Of a DNA stretch of 64,000 nucleotides, positions 35,690 through 46,525 are shown piece after piece. The DNA comes from Corynebacterium variabile (GTDB lineage: Bacteria; Actinomycetota; Actinomycetes; Mycobacteriales; Mycobacteriaceae), in assembly GCF_006539825.1 (NCBI RefSeq), contig NZ_BJNT01000006.1, positions 97,016 to 161,015 on the forward strand, in the 5' to 3' direction. Position numbers and translations under genes: made by a program. The notes under the pieces are model-generated. The model did not search any database. It worked only from the letters and a program-made list of their open reading frames with translations, and was not told the DNA's origin. Position 1 is the stretch's first letter, and every line of letters starts with the position of its first letter.

Positions 35690-37903
35690 GTGGCAGCACA
35701 GCTCCAGGCCGGCGATCTGCTCGACGGTCGCTACCGCATCGGGGCGAGTATCGCCCATGGCGGCATGTCGACCGTCTACCACTGCATCGACACCCGCCTC
35801 GACCGCGATCTCGCAGCCAAAGTCATGGACCCGGCGCTGGCCGCGGACCCTGCCGCGCGGACGCGGTTCGAGCGTGAGGCGCGTGCTGTCGCCCGACTGG
35901 ACCATCCCTGCCTGGTGAACGTCTTCGACCAGGGGACGGACGAACGCGCGGACGGCGACCTCGTCTTCCTCATCATGGAGCTGGTCCCCGGCGGCACACT
36001 GCGAGAGCTGCTCCGCGAACGAGGCCCGATGCCGCCCCACGCCGCACTGGCGGTCACCGAGCCGGTGCTTCAGGCCCTCGCGCTGGCCCACCGTGAGGGC
36101 ATGGTCCACCGGGACGTCAAGCCGGACAATGTCCTCATCCGCGACGACCACCAGGTCAAGCTCGCGGATTTCGGGCTGGTGCGCGCGAGCCGCCAGCAGT
36201 CCGCCGCCGGTGGTGGCCCGGTCATCGGCACCGCCGCCTACCTGTCACCGGAGCAGGTGCAGGGACGCAGCACCGGTCCGCAGAGTGACGTCTACTCCGC
36301 CGGCGTGATGCTCTTCGAGCTGCTCACCGGTCGGCCGCCGTTCCGTGGTGCCACGCCCCGGGACACCGCGGCGATGCGGCTGGACCAGGATGTCCCTGCC
36401 CCGTCGACGGTGATCGCCGGTGTCCCTCGGGAGCTCGACGATCTCGTGCTCACCGCGACCCGCCGCAACCCGGTCCGGCGATTCGAGGACGGGGCCCAGT
36501 TCCTCGAGGCGGTCAGGGACACGGTCCTGGACCTGGGGCTTCCGGCGTTCCGCGTGCCGGTACCGGAGAATTCCGCTGTCCACCGGGCATTGGCCGGATC
36601 GGTCTTCAGTGACCGGTTGAGCTGGGATGATGCGGCGATGGCCACGAGTATGGTCCCGCCGGTCACCGGTGTGCCGGACAACCCCGACCAGCACACCGCG
36701 CAGACCCGTTACCAGGAACCGGAACCGCCCCGAGACGGGGAACGCCAGGGTGAGCCGCGCACCGGGCACCCCACCCACGTCACCCGACGGGTCCCCGAGC
36801 CGGTCCCCGCCCCGCCGGGACCTCCGCTGAGCAACCGTCGCCCGGCACGTACCGTGCTGTGGACCGTACTTGTCCTCGTCATGGTCATCGCTGTCGCGGT
36901 GGGCTCCTGGTGGGTCGCCTCCGGCCGCTACGGTGAGGTTCCCCAGGTCCTCGGCCAGGACATCACCGGTGCCCGGTCCGCCGTCGAACAGGCAGGATTC
37001 ACGTCCACCGTCTCCGAGATCTGGTCGGATGATGATCCGGCCGACGCGGTCACCGGGACCGACCCGGAGACCGGCGAGCGGGTGGTGCGCGGCAGTGAGG
37101 TGGCCGTCCTGGTCTCCAAGGGCCAGCCGACCGTCCCCGAGCCCAGCGACTCCGACACCCTGGCGTCCTACCAGGCGAAGCTGCAGGACCGGTCACTGAC
37201 CTGGACTGTCGGCGCCGATGTCTGGGACGATGACGCCCCGGCAGGTGTCGTCGCGAAGGTCTCCCCCACATCCGGCACCACGGTGGACACGGGTACCGAG
37301 GTCACGGTGCAGGTCAGCAAGGGGCCGCGTCCGGTGAAGGTGCCCGGTGTGTCCGGTATGACCGAGAAGAAGGCCACCCAGACCCTGGAGAACGCCGGTC
37401 TGAAGGTCTCCGGGACGACCGAGGCATTCGACGCGGACGTCGACGGCGGTGACGTGATCTCCACCGACCCGGACACGGACACCGAGGTGCCCTCCGGCTC
37501 CGAGGTGCGCCTGGTCATCTCCTCGGCGGTGACCGTCCCCGATCTCTCCGGAAAGTCGATGGAGGACGCCGCGGAGGCGCTGCGGGACGCCGGACTGAAC
37601 CCGGTGACCGGCGAGGCGGTGTCCGACACCGACGAGGACGCCGGGAAGGTCGCGGAGACCTCCCCCTCCTCCGGTACCCGGTTGGACCCCTCCCGGAACA
37701 CCACGGTGACGCTCCACCCCTCCGACCAGGTCAAGGTCCCCTTCGTCATCGGTAAGACCGCGAAGGACGCCAGGAAGGACCTGGAGAAGGAAGGCTTCGA
37801 GGTGAAGATCGACGGCCGATCGGGAGGCCGCGTCATCTCCCAGTCCCCCGGCCCCCGCACCCGGGTCACCGAGGGAACCACGGTGACGCTGCGGACGATC
37901 TAG
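35690..37903 (+). CDS. pknL: Ser/Thr protein kinase PknL with five PASTA domains
   Basis: Encodes 737 residues from GTG 35690 (AGGAGG 13 nt upstream). Hanks-type kinase domain at about 12-275: IAHGGMSTVYH Gly-loop, catalytic Lys in AAKVMD (about 43), HRDVKPDN loop (about 139), DFG (ADFGLV) and APE-type LSPEQ. A Pro-rich juxtamembrane region follows, one membrane helix at about 387-407, then five extracellular PASTA repeats to the C-terminus that should sense peptidoglycan fragments or lipid II. The second PASTA is divergent (TVPEPSDSDTLASY). Mycobacterial PknL lacks PASTA repeats; corynebacterial PknL is known to have them. Likely substrates include the divergent DNA-binding protein and division proteins. 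Confidence 0.93.
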   Translation: MAAQLQAGDLLDGRYRIGASIAHGGMSTVYHCIDTRLDRDLAAKVMDPALAADPAARTRFEREARAVARLDHPCLVNVFDQGTDERADGDLVFLIMELVPGGTLRELLRERGPMPPHAALAVTEPVLQALALAHREGMVHRDVKPDNVLIRDDHQVKLADFGLVRASRQQSAAGGGPVIGTAAYLSPEQVQGRSTGPQSDVYSAGVMLFELLTGRPPFRGATPRDTAAMRLDQDVPAPSTVIAGVPRELDDLVLTATRRNPVRRFEDGAQFLEAVRDTVLDLGLPAFRVPVPENSAVHRALAGSVFSDRLSWDDAAMATSMVPPVTGVPDNPDQHTAQTRYQEPEPPRDGERQGEPRTGHPTHVTRRVPEPVPAPPGPPLSNRRPARTVLWTVLVLVMVIAVAVGSWWVASGRYGEVPQVLGQDITGARSAVEQAGFTSTVSEIWSDDDPADAVTGTDPETGERVVRGSEVAVLVSKGQPTVPEPSDSDTLASYQAKLQDRSLTWTVGADVWDDDAPAGVVAKVSPTSGTTVDTGTEVTVQVSKGPRPVKVPGVSGMTEKKATQTLENAGLKVSGTTEAFDADVDGGDVISTDPDTDTEVPSGSEVRLVISSAVTVPDLSGKSMEDAAEALRDAGLNPVTGEAVSDTDEDAGKVAETSPSSGTRLDPSRNTTVTLHPSDQVKVPFVIGKTAKDARKDLEKEGFEVKIDGRSGGRVISQSPGPRTRVTEGTTVTLRTI

Positions 37904-37905
37904 CC

Positions 37906-39384
<1,479 letters not shown>

Positions 39385-39906
39385 TCAGCGGCGACGTGCA
39401 TCTCTCGCCTGCACGGACAAACGGTACTTCGTGACGTTGAACCGGGCGTCGGCGAGCGCGTCATGGGCGTTGGACGGTTCGTCCGGGAGCTGCGGGCGGC
39501 CGGCGTCCTCCCAGAGCTGACGCAGCTCCCGGGTGAAGCGCGGGAGCTCCCGCGGAAGTCCGGTCATGTCACCCCACAGTTGGGCGAAGGCGACGTGGTC
39601 GTAGGCCCCCAGCCACGCCCACATCTCCGGACGCAGCGACGCCGGCAGCCACTCGCCGGGTGTGTGGTCCGGCAGGAGGAACTCGTAGAGACGGTTGCGC
39701 AGCACGGTCCGAGGCATCCACGCCGGATCGGACCGGGGTGGCAGCTGAGGGAGGACGTTGCGTCGCACCCAGCTCCCCGCCCGCCGCTCGTTGAAGTCCG
39801 AGGAGACCGCGTAGAACTCGCGACCGTCCTCGGCGACGACACCGATGGAGACCAGATCGATCGTCCGGCCGTCCTCGATGAATTCCGTGTCATAGAAGTA
39901 GCGCAC
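39385..39906 (-). CDS. Polyadenylate-specific 3'-exoribonuclease AS
   Basis: Encodes 173 residues. DEDD-fold 3'-5' exoribonuclease of the Rv2179c family, which shortens adenylate-rich RNA ends. Landmarks: FYDTEFIEDG (Asp and Glu of motif 1, about 4-13), IDLVSIGVV, a middle Asp (AYDHVAFAQLWG, about 117) and HDALADARFN with the last His/Asp (about 150-159). No RNA-binding extra domain. Upstream of aroG in the same direction (57-bp gap to the chosen aroG start), as in M. tuberculosis. Confidence 0.9.
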   Translation of the reverse strand: MRYFYDTEFIEDGRTIDLVSIGVVAEDGREFYAVSSDFNERRAGSWVRRNVLPQLPPRSDPAWMPRTVLRNRLYEFLLPDHTPGEWLPASLRPEMWAWLGAYDHVAFAQLWGDMTGLPRELPRFTRELRQLWEDAGRPQLPDEPSNAHDALADARFNVTKYRLSVQARDARRR

Positions 39907-39931
39907 GGTGGGACAGTCTAGCCGTCGGGAC

Positions 39932-41062
39932 TCAGGCGACCGCGCGGCGGCGTGGCAGTGCCGGCGGGTAGAGGATCCATCCGATGACCGGGAGCCTGCC
40001 GATCCGGTAGAAGATCCATCCGGTTACCACGCACACTGCGAAGCCCGTGAAAATCCGGGCGTTCATTCCGGTGAGGAACTCCCAGCGCTCCGGGTTGCTC
40101 TCAACGAGGCGTCGGAGGATCTCCTCGTTGAACAGGTAGAGAGCCGCATGGTGGGAGACGTAGATCGGAAGAGTGTGGCGTCCGATACCGGCGAAGATGC
40201 CGGAGAGCAGCGGGGTGCGGGAGATCCACACCGCCACGATGATGCCCGCGGGCACCGCGGTGAGGATCCGCACCATGCCGGTGAGGTTGATCAGGCCTGC
40301 CTCAGCAGTGGTCCAACCGTCCGGGTTGACGTGGTCGACGAGCAGGTCCATGACCCACTCCCAGCCGACGTACGCGGCGACGGCACCGAGGATGACACGC
40401 CAGTCCGTCGCCCGGGCGGCCAGCCGGAAGAACACCGCCCGGAAGTGCAGGCCCAGGAAGAAGGCCGGCATGTAGGCGGTAATGTGGGTGATCTCGTTGT
40501 ACTGGGTCAGGCCGGCGGCGGCGATGCAGACCGCCGGGATGACCGACAGGCCCACCGCTGCCAGCGGTGGGACGCGGCGCAGCAGGCAGGCGGCGATGTT
40601 GAAGACCATCAGTGCGTAGAGGAACCAGATGCCCGGGTCGCCGAAGAGGATCGCCCGGCCGAGGTTCTGCCAGGTGACGTCCTCGACCATGTCGATCCGG
40701 ATCGCCGCCTGGACCGGGGTGAAGACCAGGTACGGGACCAGGAGGAACCAGAGCCGCCGGTACCAGAGGTCGCCGAGTGTCCGTTCGATGACGCGGTGGG
40801 CGAAGAGTCCGGAGATGAGGAAGAACAACGGCATCCGGATCGGATCCATGACGTCGTTGAACCAGTGCCACCCCGAATCCTGGCCGCCGGGCACACCGGT
40901 GACGACGTGCATGTAACAGACCGCGATGATCGACAGGCCCTTGGCACAGTCCGCCCAGAGCAGCCGGTTGGCCGCGGGGTCGCGGGTGGGTTCGCCGGCG
41001 GAGCCGGCAGCCTGCTGACTGTCGGTCGCGACCTTCACACCTGTCCCCACGGAATCTGACAT
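39932..41062 (-). CDS. Acyltransferase 3 family membrane protein
   Basis: Encodes 376 residues with about ten hydrophobic segments. N-terminus RLLWADCAKGLSIIAVCYMHV (landmark around residues 33-53) contains the conserved His, and RMPLFFLISGLFA is the family R-x-x-x-F-x-x-S-G-x-x-x signature. Such proteins O-acylate extracytoplasmic glycans or lipids. It lies among lipomannan and PIM genes, so acylation of a mannan, lipoglycan or mycolate-related substrate is possible, but no substrate can be assigned. A basic C-terminus (PRRRAVA). Divergent from the mannosyltransferase gene with a 58-bp shared promoter. Confidence 0.82.
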   Translation of the reverse strand: MSDSVGTGVKVATDSQQAAGSAGEPTRDPAANRLLWADCAKGLSIIAVCYMHVVTGVPGGQDSGWHWFNDVMDPIRMPLFFLISGLFAHRVIERTLGDLWYRRLWFLLVPYLVFTPVQAAIRIDMVEDVTWQNLGRAILFGDPGIWFLYALMVFNIAACLLRRVPPLAAVGLSVIPAVCIAAAGLTQYNEITHITAYMPAFFLGLHFRAVFFRLAARATDWRVILGAVAAYVGWEWVMDLLVDHVNPDGWTTAEAGLINLTGMVRILTAVPAGIIVAVWISRTPLLSGIFAGIGRHTLPIYVSHHAALYLFNEEILRRLVESNPERWEFLTGMNARIFTGFAVCVVTGWIFYRIGRLPVIGWILYPPALPRRRAVA

Positions 41063-41106
41063 AGATGTCCAGCCTGCCGTAGTTCACAGGAAACCTCAAT
41101 TCGTCG

Positions 41107-41112
41107 TAGGCT
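41107..41112 (+). promoter_or_regulatory. Candidate -10 hexamer of mannosyltransferase gene
   Basis: TAGGCT, with TTCACA 18 bp upstream, ends 8 nt before the GTG at 41121; no RBS, so the mRNA may be leaderless. Confidence 0.45.
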
Positions 41113-41120
41113 GAGTTCCC

Positions 41121-42350
41121 GTGAAAAGAGCTCCCGGCGGTGCGCTGGTTCCGTGGATGATATTCGGTGTACTCGCTGTGGCCTCCGGGGTCCATGCGCT
41201 GGTCACGTACGTGGTCAACAGTGGTGGGATCCCCTACCACATCGACTTCGACGTCTACCGCGGAGGCGGACGCGCGGTCCTCGACGACATCTCCCTCTAT
41301 GAGGGGGTGTTCAGCGTCGGAACGATCACCCTGCCGTTCACCTATCCCCCGCTGTCCGCCCTCGCCTTCGTCCCCCTGGCGGTACTGCCCCTGAACGTGG
41401 GACAGATCCTGTTCACCCTGGTCAGCGTGGCGACCATGGTGCTCACCGTGGTGATCGTGCTCGCCGCCCTCGCCCGGGAAGCCGGACGCGGACTCTCGCG
41501 CGGCGCACTCTGGGCCCTGGGCACCGGGACCGCCCTCCTCGCCACCTGGATGTGGCCGGTGGCGTCCACCCTGGAGTTCGGACAGATCAACATCCTGCTC
41601 ATGCTGCTGGTCGTCGCCGACCTGCTCCTGCCGAAGACGCCGTGGCCCCGCGGGACTCTCATCGGTCTCGCCGCCGCCCTGAAACTCACGCCGGCCGTGT
41701 TCGGCCTGTACTTCCTGCTCCGTCGACAGTGGCGGGAGGCGGCGACCTCCCTGATCTCCGGGATCGCCTTCAGCGCCCTGGCCTGGGCCTTCCTCCCCGG
41801 TGACTCGCACCGGTACTGGACCGAGACCGTCAGTGACCCGACACGTATCGGCGGACTGATGTACTCGGCCAACCAGTCCTGGCGCGGCATGGTCGCCCGG
41901 TTCACCGGGGAACCGGCGCAGACCCGCATCTGGATGGTGCTGGCTGTGCTGACGTTCGCCGCCGTGGTGGTCGTCATGCTGCGTCAGCTGGCGGTCGGGG
42001 CGGTCACCGCTGCGGTGTGCACCAATTCCCTGCTCGCACTGCTGGCCTCCCCGGTGTCCTGGGCGCACCACTGGGTGTGGGTCGTCCCGATGGCTCTCGT
42101 CGCGGTGGTGTCCTGGTGGTGGGGAGGACGCCGCGGTGGCCTGTTGCTCGGCGCCGTGTTCATCGTGGTGACGACAAGACTCGTGCTGCACACCTGGTTC
42201 CCCTCGGCGCACAACGCCGAAATGGACTGGAACCTCATGATGAAGATCGTCGGCTCGGAACTGGTGCTGCTCGGAGCCGCGTGGCTCGCCGTCGGTGGCC
42301 TCTTTCCCCGGACCACCTCCCCCGCCCCCGGGCCGGCTCAGAGCCGGTAG
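41121..42350 (+). CDS. GT87 alpha-1,2-mannosyltransferase (MptC-like)
   Basis: Encodes 409 residues, with about 9-10 hydrophobic segments. The first external loop has DFDVYRGGGRAVLDDISLYEG (landmark at about 38-58), with the Asp pair of GT-C/DUF2029 enzymes. Such enzymes add alpha-1,2-mannose branches to lipomannan from polyprenyl-phosphomannose. Position between an acyltransferase and a PlsC-like gene matches Rv2181, so MptC is the likely name. GTG start without RBS. Its end overlaps the next, convergent gene by 13 bp. Confidence 0.83.
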   Translation: MKRAPGGALVPWMIFGVLAVASGVHALVTYVVNSGGIPYHIDFDVYRGGGRAVLDDISLYEGVFSVGTITLPFTYPPLSALAFVPLAVLPLNVGQILFTLVSVATMVLTVVIVLAALAREAGRGLSRGALWALGTGTALLATWMWPVASTLEFGQINILLMLLVVADLLLPKTPWPRGTLIGLAAALKLTPAVFGLYFLLRRQWREAATSLISGIAFSALAWAFLPGDSHRYWTETVSDPTRIGGLMYSANQSWRGMVARFTGEPAQTRIWMVLAVLTFAAVVVVMLRQLAVGAVTAAVCTNSLLALLASPVSWAHHWVWVVPMALVAVVSWWWGGRRGGLLLGAVFIVVTTRLVLHTWFPSAHNAEMDWNLMMKIVGSELVLLGAAWLAVGGLFPRTTSPAPGPAQSR

Positions 42351-43117
42351 CGCAGGAACTTCGGCCTCGGCTTCCTACCGAGGATCCGGCCCTTACCGGG
42401 CTCGGTGCCCTCCGGGTAACCCTGCCCGGACTCCAGGGACTTCTTCACGTCCGCGGCATAGGTGCCCTCGACGTACTCCTGACCCGAGAGAGCGGCGAGC
42501 TGCTCCATGACATGGTCGGTCAGGGCGCGTGCCCGGGCGTAGGCGTCCCCGGCGTCCGCGAAGTCGGCCGGATCGACCGGATCACCGACGACCACACCGA
42601 TCCGGTAGGGACGCAGGATCCAGGACCCGGCGATATTCGCCTTCTGGGTGTCGATCATGGCGACCGGGTAGACCATGGCACCGGATTCCAGGGCGATACG
42701 CGCCATACCGGTCTTACCCCGGTAGAGACGGCCGTCCGGGGAGCGGGTGCCCTCCGGGTACATGCCCAGCGGGTCCCCCTTGGCGAGAACCTTGAGGGCG
42801 GTGTGCAGTGCGGCGTCCTGCTGGTCCTTGTCGCCGCGGTCGATGGGCACCTGGCCCACCGAAGAGAAGAACCACTTCTGGATCCCGCCGGCGAAACCGG
42901 GGGTGGTGAAGTACTCCTTCTTCGCCAGGAACGTGAGCTGCCGCTTCGACAGGAGCGGCAGGTAGAGCGAATCCATCACAGCCAGGTGGTTGGACGCCAG
43001 GATGACCGGCCCCTCGGCGGGGATCGTGTCGAGCCCACGGGCGAACGGCCGGTTGATCAGCCACAGCCAGGGGCCGATCACGACATTCTTCAACCACCAG
43101 TAGGTGCGGTTACGCAA
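42338..43117 (-). CDS. 1-acyl-glycerol-3-phosphate acyltransferase family
   Basis: Encodes 259 residues. PlsC fold with the catalytic block NHLAVMD (NHx4D, about residues 42-48), a second FFSSVGQVPIDRG and EGTRS (about 122-126). Transfers an acyl chain to a lysophospholipid at the cytoplasmic membrane face. Position equals Rv2182c, next to mannosyltransferases and pimB', so a PIM-related substrate is possible. Starts 14 bp downstream of the glucokinase gene, same direction. A basic C-terminus. Confidence 0.9.
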   Translation of the reverse strand: MRNRTYWWLKNVVIGPWLWLINRPFARGLDTIPAEGPVILASNHLAVMDSLYLPLLSKRQLTFLAKKEYFTTPGFAGGIQKWFFSSVGQVPIDRGDKDQQDAALHTALKVLAKGDPLGMYPEGTRSPDGRLYRGKTGMARIALESGAMVYPVAMIDTQKANIAGSWILRPYRIGVVVGDPVDPADFADAGDAYARARALTDHVMEQLAALSGQEYVEGTYAADVKKSLESGQGYPEGTEPGKGRILGRKPRPKFLRYRL

Positions 43118-43131
43118 CGGAAAATCCTCTC

Positions 43132-44103
43132 TCAGGGGTTCACTGCTCCGGCGAGAAGCGCCACGCCGATCATACCTGCGTCCGCTCCGAGGACTCCCGT
43201 CTCCACCCTCGCGAGCGGACGGTGGCCGGCACCGACGACATTCTGGGACATCTCGGCGACGGCCTCGGTCAGGTAGAGGTCGGAATCACGGCTCACGCCG
43301 CCGCCCAGGACGATGAGTTCGGGGTCGAGGATCTCCTGCACCACGGCCAGACCGCGGCCGAGCCAGCGGGCGAAGTCGGCGATGACCTCGCAGGCCAGCA
43401 CATCGCCTTCACGGGCGAGATTCACCACGGCGCGGCCCGTGATGCCCTCCGGGGCGGAGTGGTAGTGCTCGGCGAGGGCACTGCGGGGGTGCCGACCGGT
43501 GGCGATGAACTCGCGGGCGGTGAGCTCCAGCGCACTGCCGGAGCAGTAGCGCTCCAGGCAGCCGCGCTTGCCACAGGGGCAGGAGCGTCCACCCTGGACC
43601 ACGGTGAGGTGACCGAACTCCGGCGCGGTACCGAAGGCACCACGGTAGATGCGGCCGTCGGTGACCAGCGCACCGCCGATGCCGGTACCGACGGCGAAGA
43701 AGGCCCAGGTACCGGCGTCGCGGCCGGGGCCGAGGATCTGCTCACCCCAGGCTGCGGCGTTGGCGTCGTGCTCCAGGACCACAGGAAGACCGAGGACGCG
43801 GGTCAGCCGGTCGCGGATCTCCATGTCACGCCACGGCAGATGCGGGGCGAAACGGACGGAGGTCTGGTCGGCGGTGATGAACCCGGCGACGGCCAGTCCC
43901 ACAGCAGCGACCTCGTGGCGTCCCCGGAGGATGCCGACGACGTGACTGATGGCGGTCTCGAGCGCGTTGACCGAGCTCGGGGTGGGAAGCTGCTCGATGT
44001 CGATGATCGAGCCGGTCCCGTCCACGACCGCGGCGCGAAGGTTCGTTCCGCCGATGTCGATACCGATGGTCAGCTGTTCACTCGTTGACACGTCCGCGTC
44101 CAC
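43132..44103 (-). CDS. glk: ROK-family glucokinase
   Basis: Encodes 323 residues from a GTG at 44103; a second GTG at 44091 is possible (GAGAGGAC lies close to the first). Phosphorylates glucose with ATP. Landmarks: GIDIGGTNLRAAVVD phosphate loop (about 14-28), EHDANAAAWGE with the catalytic Asp (about 110-120), and the ROK zinc motif CPCGKRGCLE (about 182-191) with the His of EFGHLTV. Corynebacterial glk sits at this locus beside pimB'. No helix-turn-helix domain, so it is an enzyme and not a ROK repressor. Confidence 0.92.
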   Translation of the reverse strand: MDADVSTSEQLTIGIDIGGTNLRAAVVDGTGSIIDIEQLPTPSSVNALETAISHVVGILRGRHEVAAVGLAVAGFITADQTSVRFAPHLPWRDMEIRDRLTRVLGLPVVLEHDANAAAWGEQILGPGRDAGTWAFFAVGTGIGGALVTDGRIYRGAFGTAPEFGHLTVVQGGRSCPCGKRGCLERYCSGSALELTAREFIATGRHPRSALAEHYHSAPEGITGRAVVNLAREGDVLACEVIADFARWLGRGLAVVQEILDPELIVLGGGVSRDSDLYLTEAVAEMSQNVVGAGHRPLARVETGVLGADAGMIGVALLAGAVNP

Positions 44104-44168
44104 GTCCTCTCAGATCACACGCCAGAACACAGCGGCAGTCGCCCTGTGCAACCCTCCCAGGGTATCGG

Positions 44169-45365
44169 TCAGCCCCGCCAGTTCCAACTGTGCCTGGGTG
44201 GACGTCGGCCGTCGCCGTCGAGCACGGCGGACAGCTGCTCGCCGAGGATGTGCCAGTTCCAGGCCTCCTCGACGTAGCGGCGTCCTTCCGCGGCATAGCG
44301 CTGTGCGCGCTCCGGATCCGCCAGGAGCCGGGCGACGTCGTCGGCCACGGCGTCCGTGTCGGTGCCGTCGACCACGTCACCGGTACGACCGTCGAGGACG
44401 GATTCAGGGGCCCCTCCCCCGTCCCCGGCGACGGTGGGCACACCGCAGGCCTGGGACTCCAGGAAGACGATGCCGAGCCCCTCCACGGAAAAGCCACCAC
44501 CCTCGGTGCGGACCGGCATGGCGAAGACGTCACCGGCGCAGTAGTGGGCGACGAGTTCCCCGGCATCCACCGGACCGGTGAGCGTCACCTGCTCCCCGAT
44601 CCCCCGCTCCTCGACCATCTCGCGCAGCGTGTCGGCGTAGTCACCGGGACCGACGATGAGCAGGTGGGCGTCGGGAACCCGGTCGAGGATCCGCGGCATG
44701 GCGGCGACGAGGGTGTCCTGCCCCTTGCGGGACACGATACGGGAGACGCAGACGATGACCCTGCGGTCGTCGATGCCGTGCCGGGTACGCACCGTCTCCC
44801 GACCGACCGGGTCCGGCCGAAATCGGGTCGTGTCGACGCCACCGGGCATGGGCTCCCAGGCGACCGTCGGACCGAAGGACGCCATGAAACGTCCGCGGGC
44901 GTAGCGGGAGACGTAGGTCAGGCAGTCGACGGAGCGACCGATCCAGCGGAGGACGGAGCGTCCGCCCGGCACCATGGACCAACCGACCTCATGGCCGTGG
45001 GTGGACGCGACGATACGTCGGGCGCCGGCCCGGCGAGCCGCAGTCGCCAGCAGAGCGAAGGGTGTCGATGACCCGAACCAGACCGTGTGGATGCCGCGCT
45101 CCCTGATGACCTGCGCCATCCGTCGGGCCTCAGCCGGAAAGGGAAAGAGGATGCGGTGGGGCCACCGGATCACCGGGAACGGGAGTGTGGCGTCATACGC
45201 CGCCGCGGCCTCTGCATCCTGCGTGGACGCCAGGACCACGAGCCGACCGGGCTCGCGCCGCTCCAGCTCAAGACAGTAGTCCCGGAGGTAGCTCTGGATG
45301 CCACCGAAAGTCGGAGGGAAATCATTGGTGACGAGCAGGACGCGACGCTCAGACCGGGCGGCCAT
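44169..45365 (-). CDS. pimB: PIM alpha-mannosyltransferase PimB'
   Basis: Encodes 398 residues. GT4 enzyme adding the second mannose to phosphatidylinositol monomannoside. GT-B fold: N-terminal NDFPPTFGGIQSYL (about 14-27), HGHEVGW, VSRIVSRKGQDTLVAAMP at the linker (about 207), and the donor site EGLGIVFLESQACGVPTVAGDGGGAPE with the GT4 E-x7-E motif (about 315-340). The NDFPPxxGGIQ start is characteristic of PimB'. In operon-like order with the hydrolase gene upstream (8-bp gap). Confidence 0.93.
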   Translation of the reverse strand: MAARSERRVLLVTNDFPPTFGGIQSYLRDYCLELERREPGRLVVLASTQDAEAAAAYDATLPFPVIRWPHRILFPFPAEARRMAQVIRERGIHTVWFGSSTPFALLATAARRAGARRIVASTHGHEVGWSMVPGGRSVLRWIGRSVDCLTYVSRYARGRFMASFGPTVAWEPMPGGVDTTRFRPDPVGRETVRTRHGIDDRRVIVCVSRIVSRKGQDTLVAAMPRILDRVPDAHLLIVGPGDYADTLREMVEERGIGEQVTLTGPVDAGELVAHYCAGDVFAMPVRTEGGGFSVEGLGIVFLESQACGVPTVAGDGGGAPESVLDGRTGDVVDGTDTDAVADDVARLLADPERAQRYAAEGRRYVEEAWNWHILGEQLSAVLDGDGRRPPRHSWNWRG

Positions 45366-45373
45366 GACGGTTC

Positions 45374-46525
45374 TCAGTAACGGGAGGCGCCGGCGAAGGG
45401 CATGCTGTCGACGCTGACGACCTGGACGGGGATGCCGTAGTCGGACGCGTGGACGATCTTGCCGTCGCCGATGTACATGCCGACGTGGCTGACGCCCGAG
45501 TAGTAGCCGACGATGTCGCCGGGCTGGAGCTGCTCCCGGGAGACCGGGGTGCCGCCGGCGATCTGGGCGCTGGAGGTACGCGGGATGGACTTACCCATCT
45601 GCTGGTAGGCCCAGAACATCAGGCCGGAGCAGTCAAAGGCGTCCGGACCGGTCGCACCCCAGGAGTAGGGGCTGCCGAGCTTGCTCATCGCCGCACCCAC
45701 GACGCCGCCTGCTAGTGCTGAGACTTCATTGAGGAACTCCTCGACATCGACGTCGATGGGACCGTTGCGGTCGATCCACCGCTGCTTCTGATCCTGGGGC
45801 ATCGCGTCGACGGCCTCGGAGATCTGGGCCTTCATCGCGTCGAGCTCGGCGGTGCGGGCGTCGAGGTCCGCCTGACGCTGACCGAACTCGGTGAGCTGGA
45901 AGTCGGCGGTGGCCTTCGACCGCAGGGCGAGGGACTTCGACGCCGCAGCGTCGGACAGGGAGGTCTGGAGGTTCTCGACCGTGGCCGTGCGGGTCGCGTT
46001 GAGCGCCGAACCGTAGGCGCTGCGGTCAATGGCATCCTGCGGACTGGCTGAGCCGATGGCGGCGGTCACCGGGTCCACGGTGGCACCACGGTAGAGAGAC
46101 TGGGACAGCTCCGTGACCGGTCCACGAGCCGCCTCAGCGCGGGCGACCGCCTCGTCCGATTCCCTGGTGTAGTAGTCGAGGGCGACGTTGGAGCGGTCGA
46201 GCAGGGTGCGCGCACTGTCCAGGGCGGTGCGGTTCTCCTCGACCCTGTCGCTGGTCGCCTCAGCCTGACGGGAGATCTCGTTGAGGCGGTCGAGCAGACC
46301 GTCCGCATCCGACGGCAGCGGTGAGGTGTCCACCGGGGTGGACGACAGGTCCGCGGTCCCGGCGGGAGCCGGAACTGCGGGTTCCGCCGGGTCCGCCTGC
46401 GCCACGGAGACGCCGGCGACAACAGTGCCGATACTGAGCCCGAGTCCTGCGACGGTCCGCAGAGCCGGCCGACTGTGGGCGGCGGGAGCGGTGGCGCGGT
46501 GGCGGGCAGTGTAACGCTTGGTCAC
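45374..46525 (-). CDS. Secreted NlpC/P60 peptidoglycan hydrolase with coiled coil
   Basis: Encodes 383 residues from GTG 46525, with AGAGG about 10 nt upstream; the reading from 46669 is spurious. Signal peptide with basic start, hydrophobic GLGLSIGTVVAGVSVAQA and cleavage after AQA (about residue 43). A long coiled coil (about 75-235) of the kind that autoinhibits or positions cell-separation hydrolases. C-terminal NlpC/P60 domain (about 265-383) with catalytic Cys in FDCSGL, His in VSHVGMYIG and HAS. Cuts D-Glu-DAP bonds. Equivalent to corynebacterial Cg2402 and to mycobacterial RipC/RipD-type proteins. Placed just upstream of pimB'. Confidence 0.9.
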   Translation of the reverse strand: MTKRYTARHRATAPAAHSRPALRTVAGLGLSIGTVVAGVSVAQADPAEPAVPAPAGTADLSSTPVDTSPLPSDADGLLDRLNEISRQAEATSDRVEENRTALDSARTLLDRSNVALDYYTRESDEAVARAEAARGPVTELSQSLYRGATVDPVTAAIGSASPQDAIDRSAYGSALNATRTATVENLQTSLSDAAASKSLALRSKATADFQLTEFGQRQADLDARTAELDAMKAQISEAVDAMPQDQKQRWIDRNGPIDVDVEEFLNEVSALAGGVVGAAMSKLGSPYSWGATGPDAFDCSGLMFWAYQQMGKSIPRTSSAQIAGGTPVSREQLQPGDIVGYYSGVSHVGMYIGDGKIVHASDYGIPVQVVSVDSMPFAGASRY

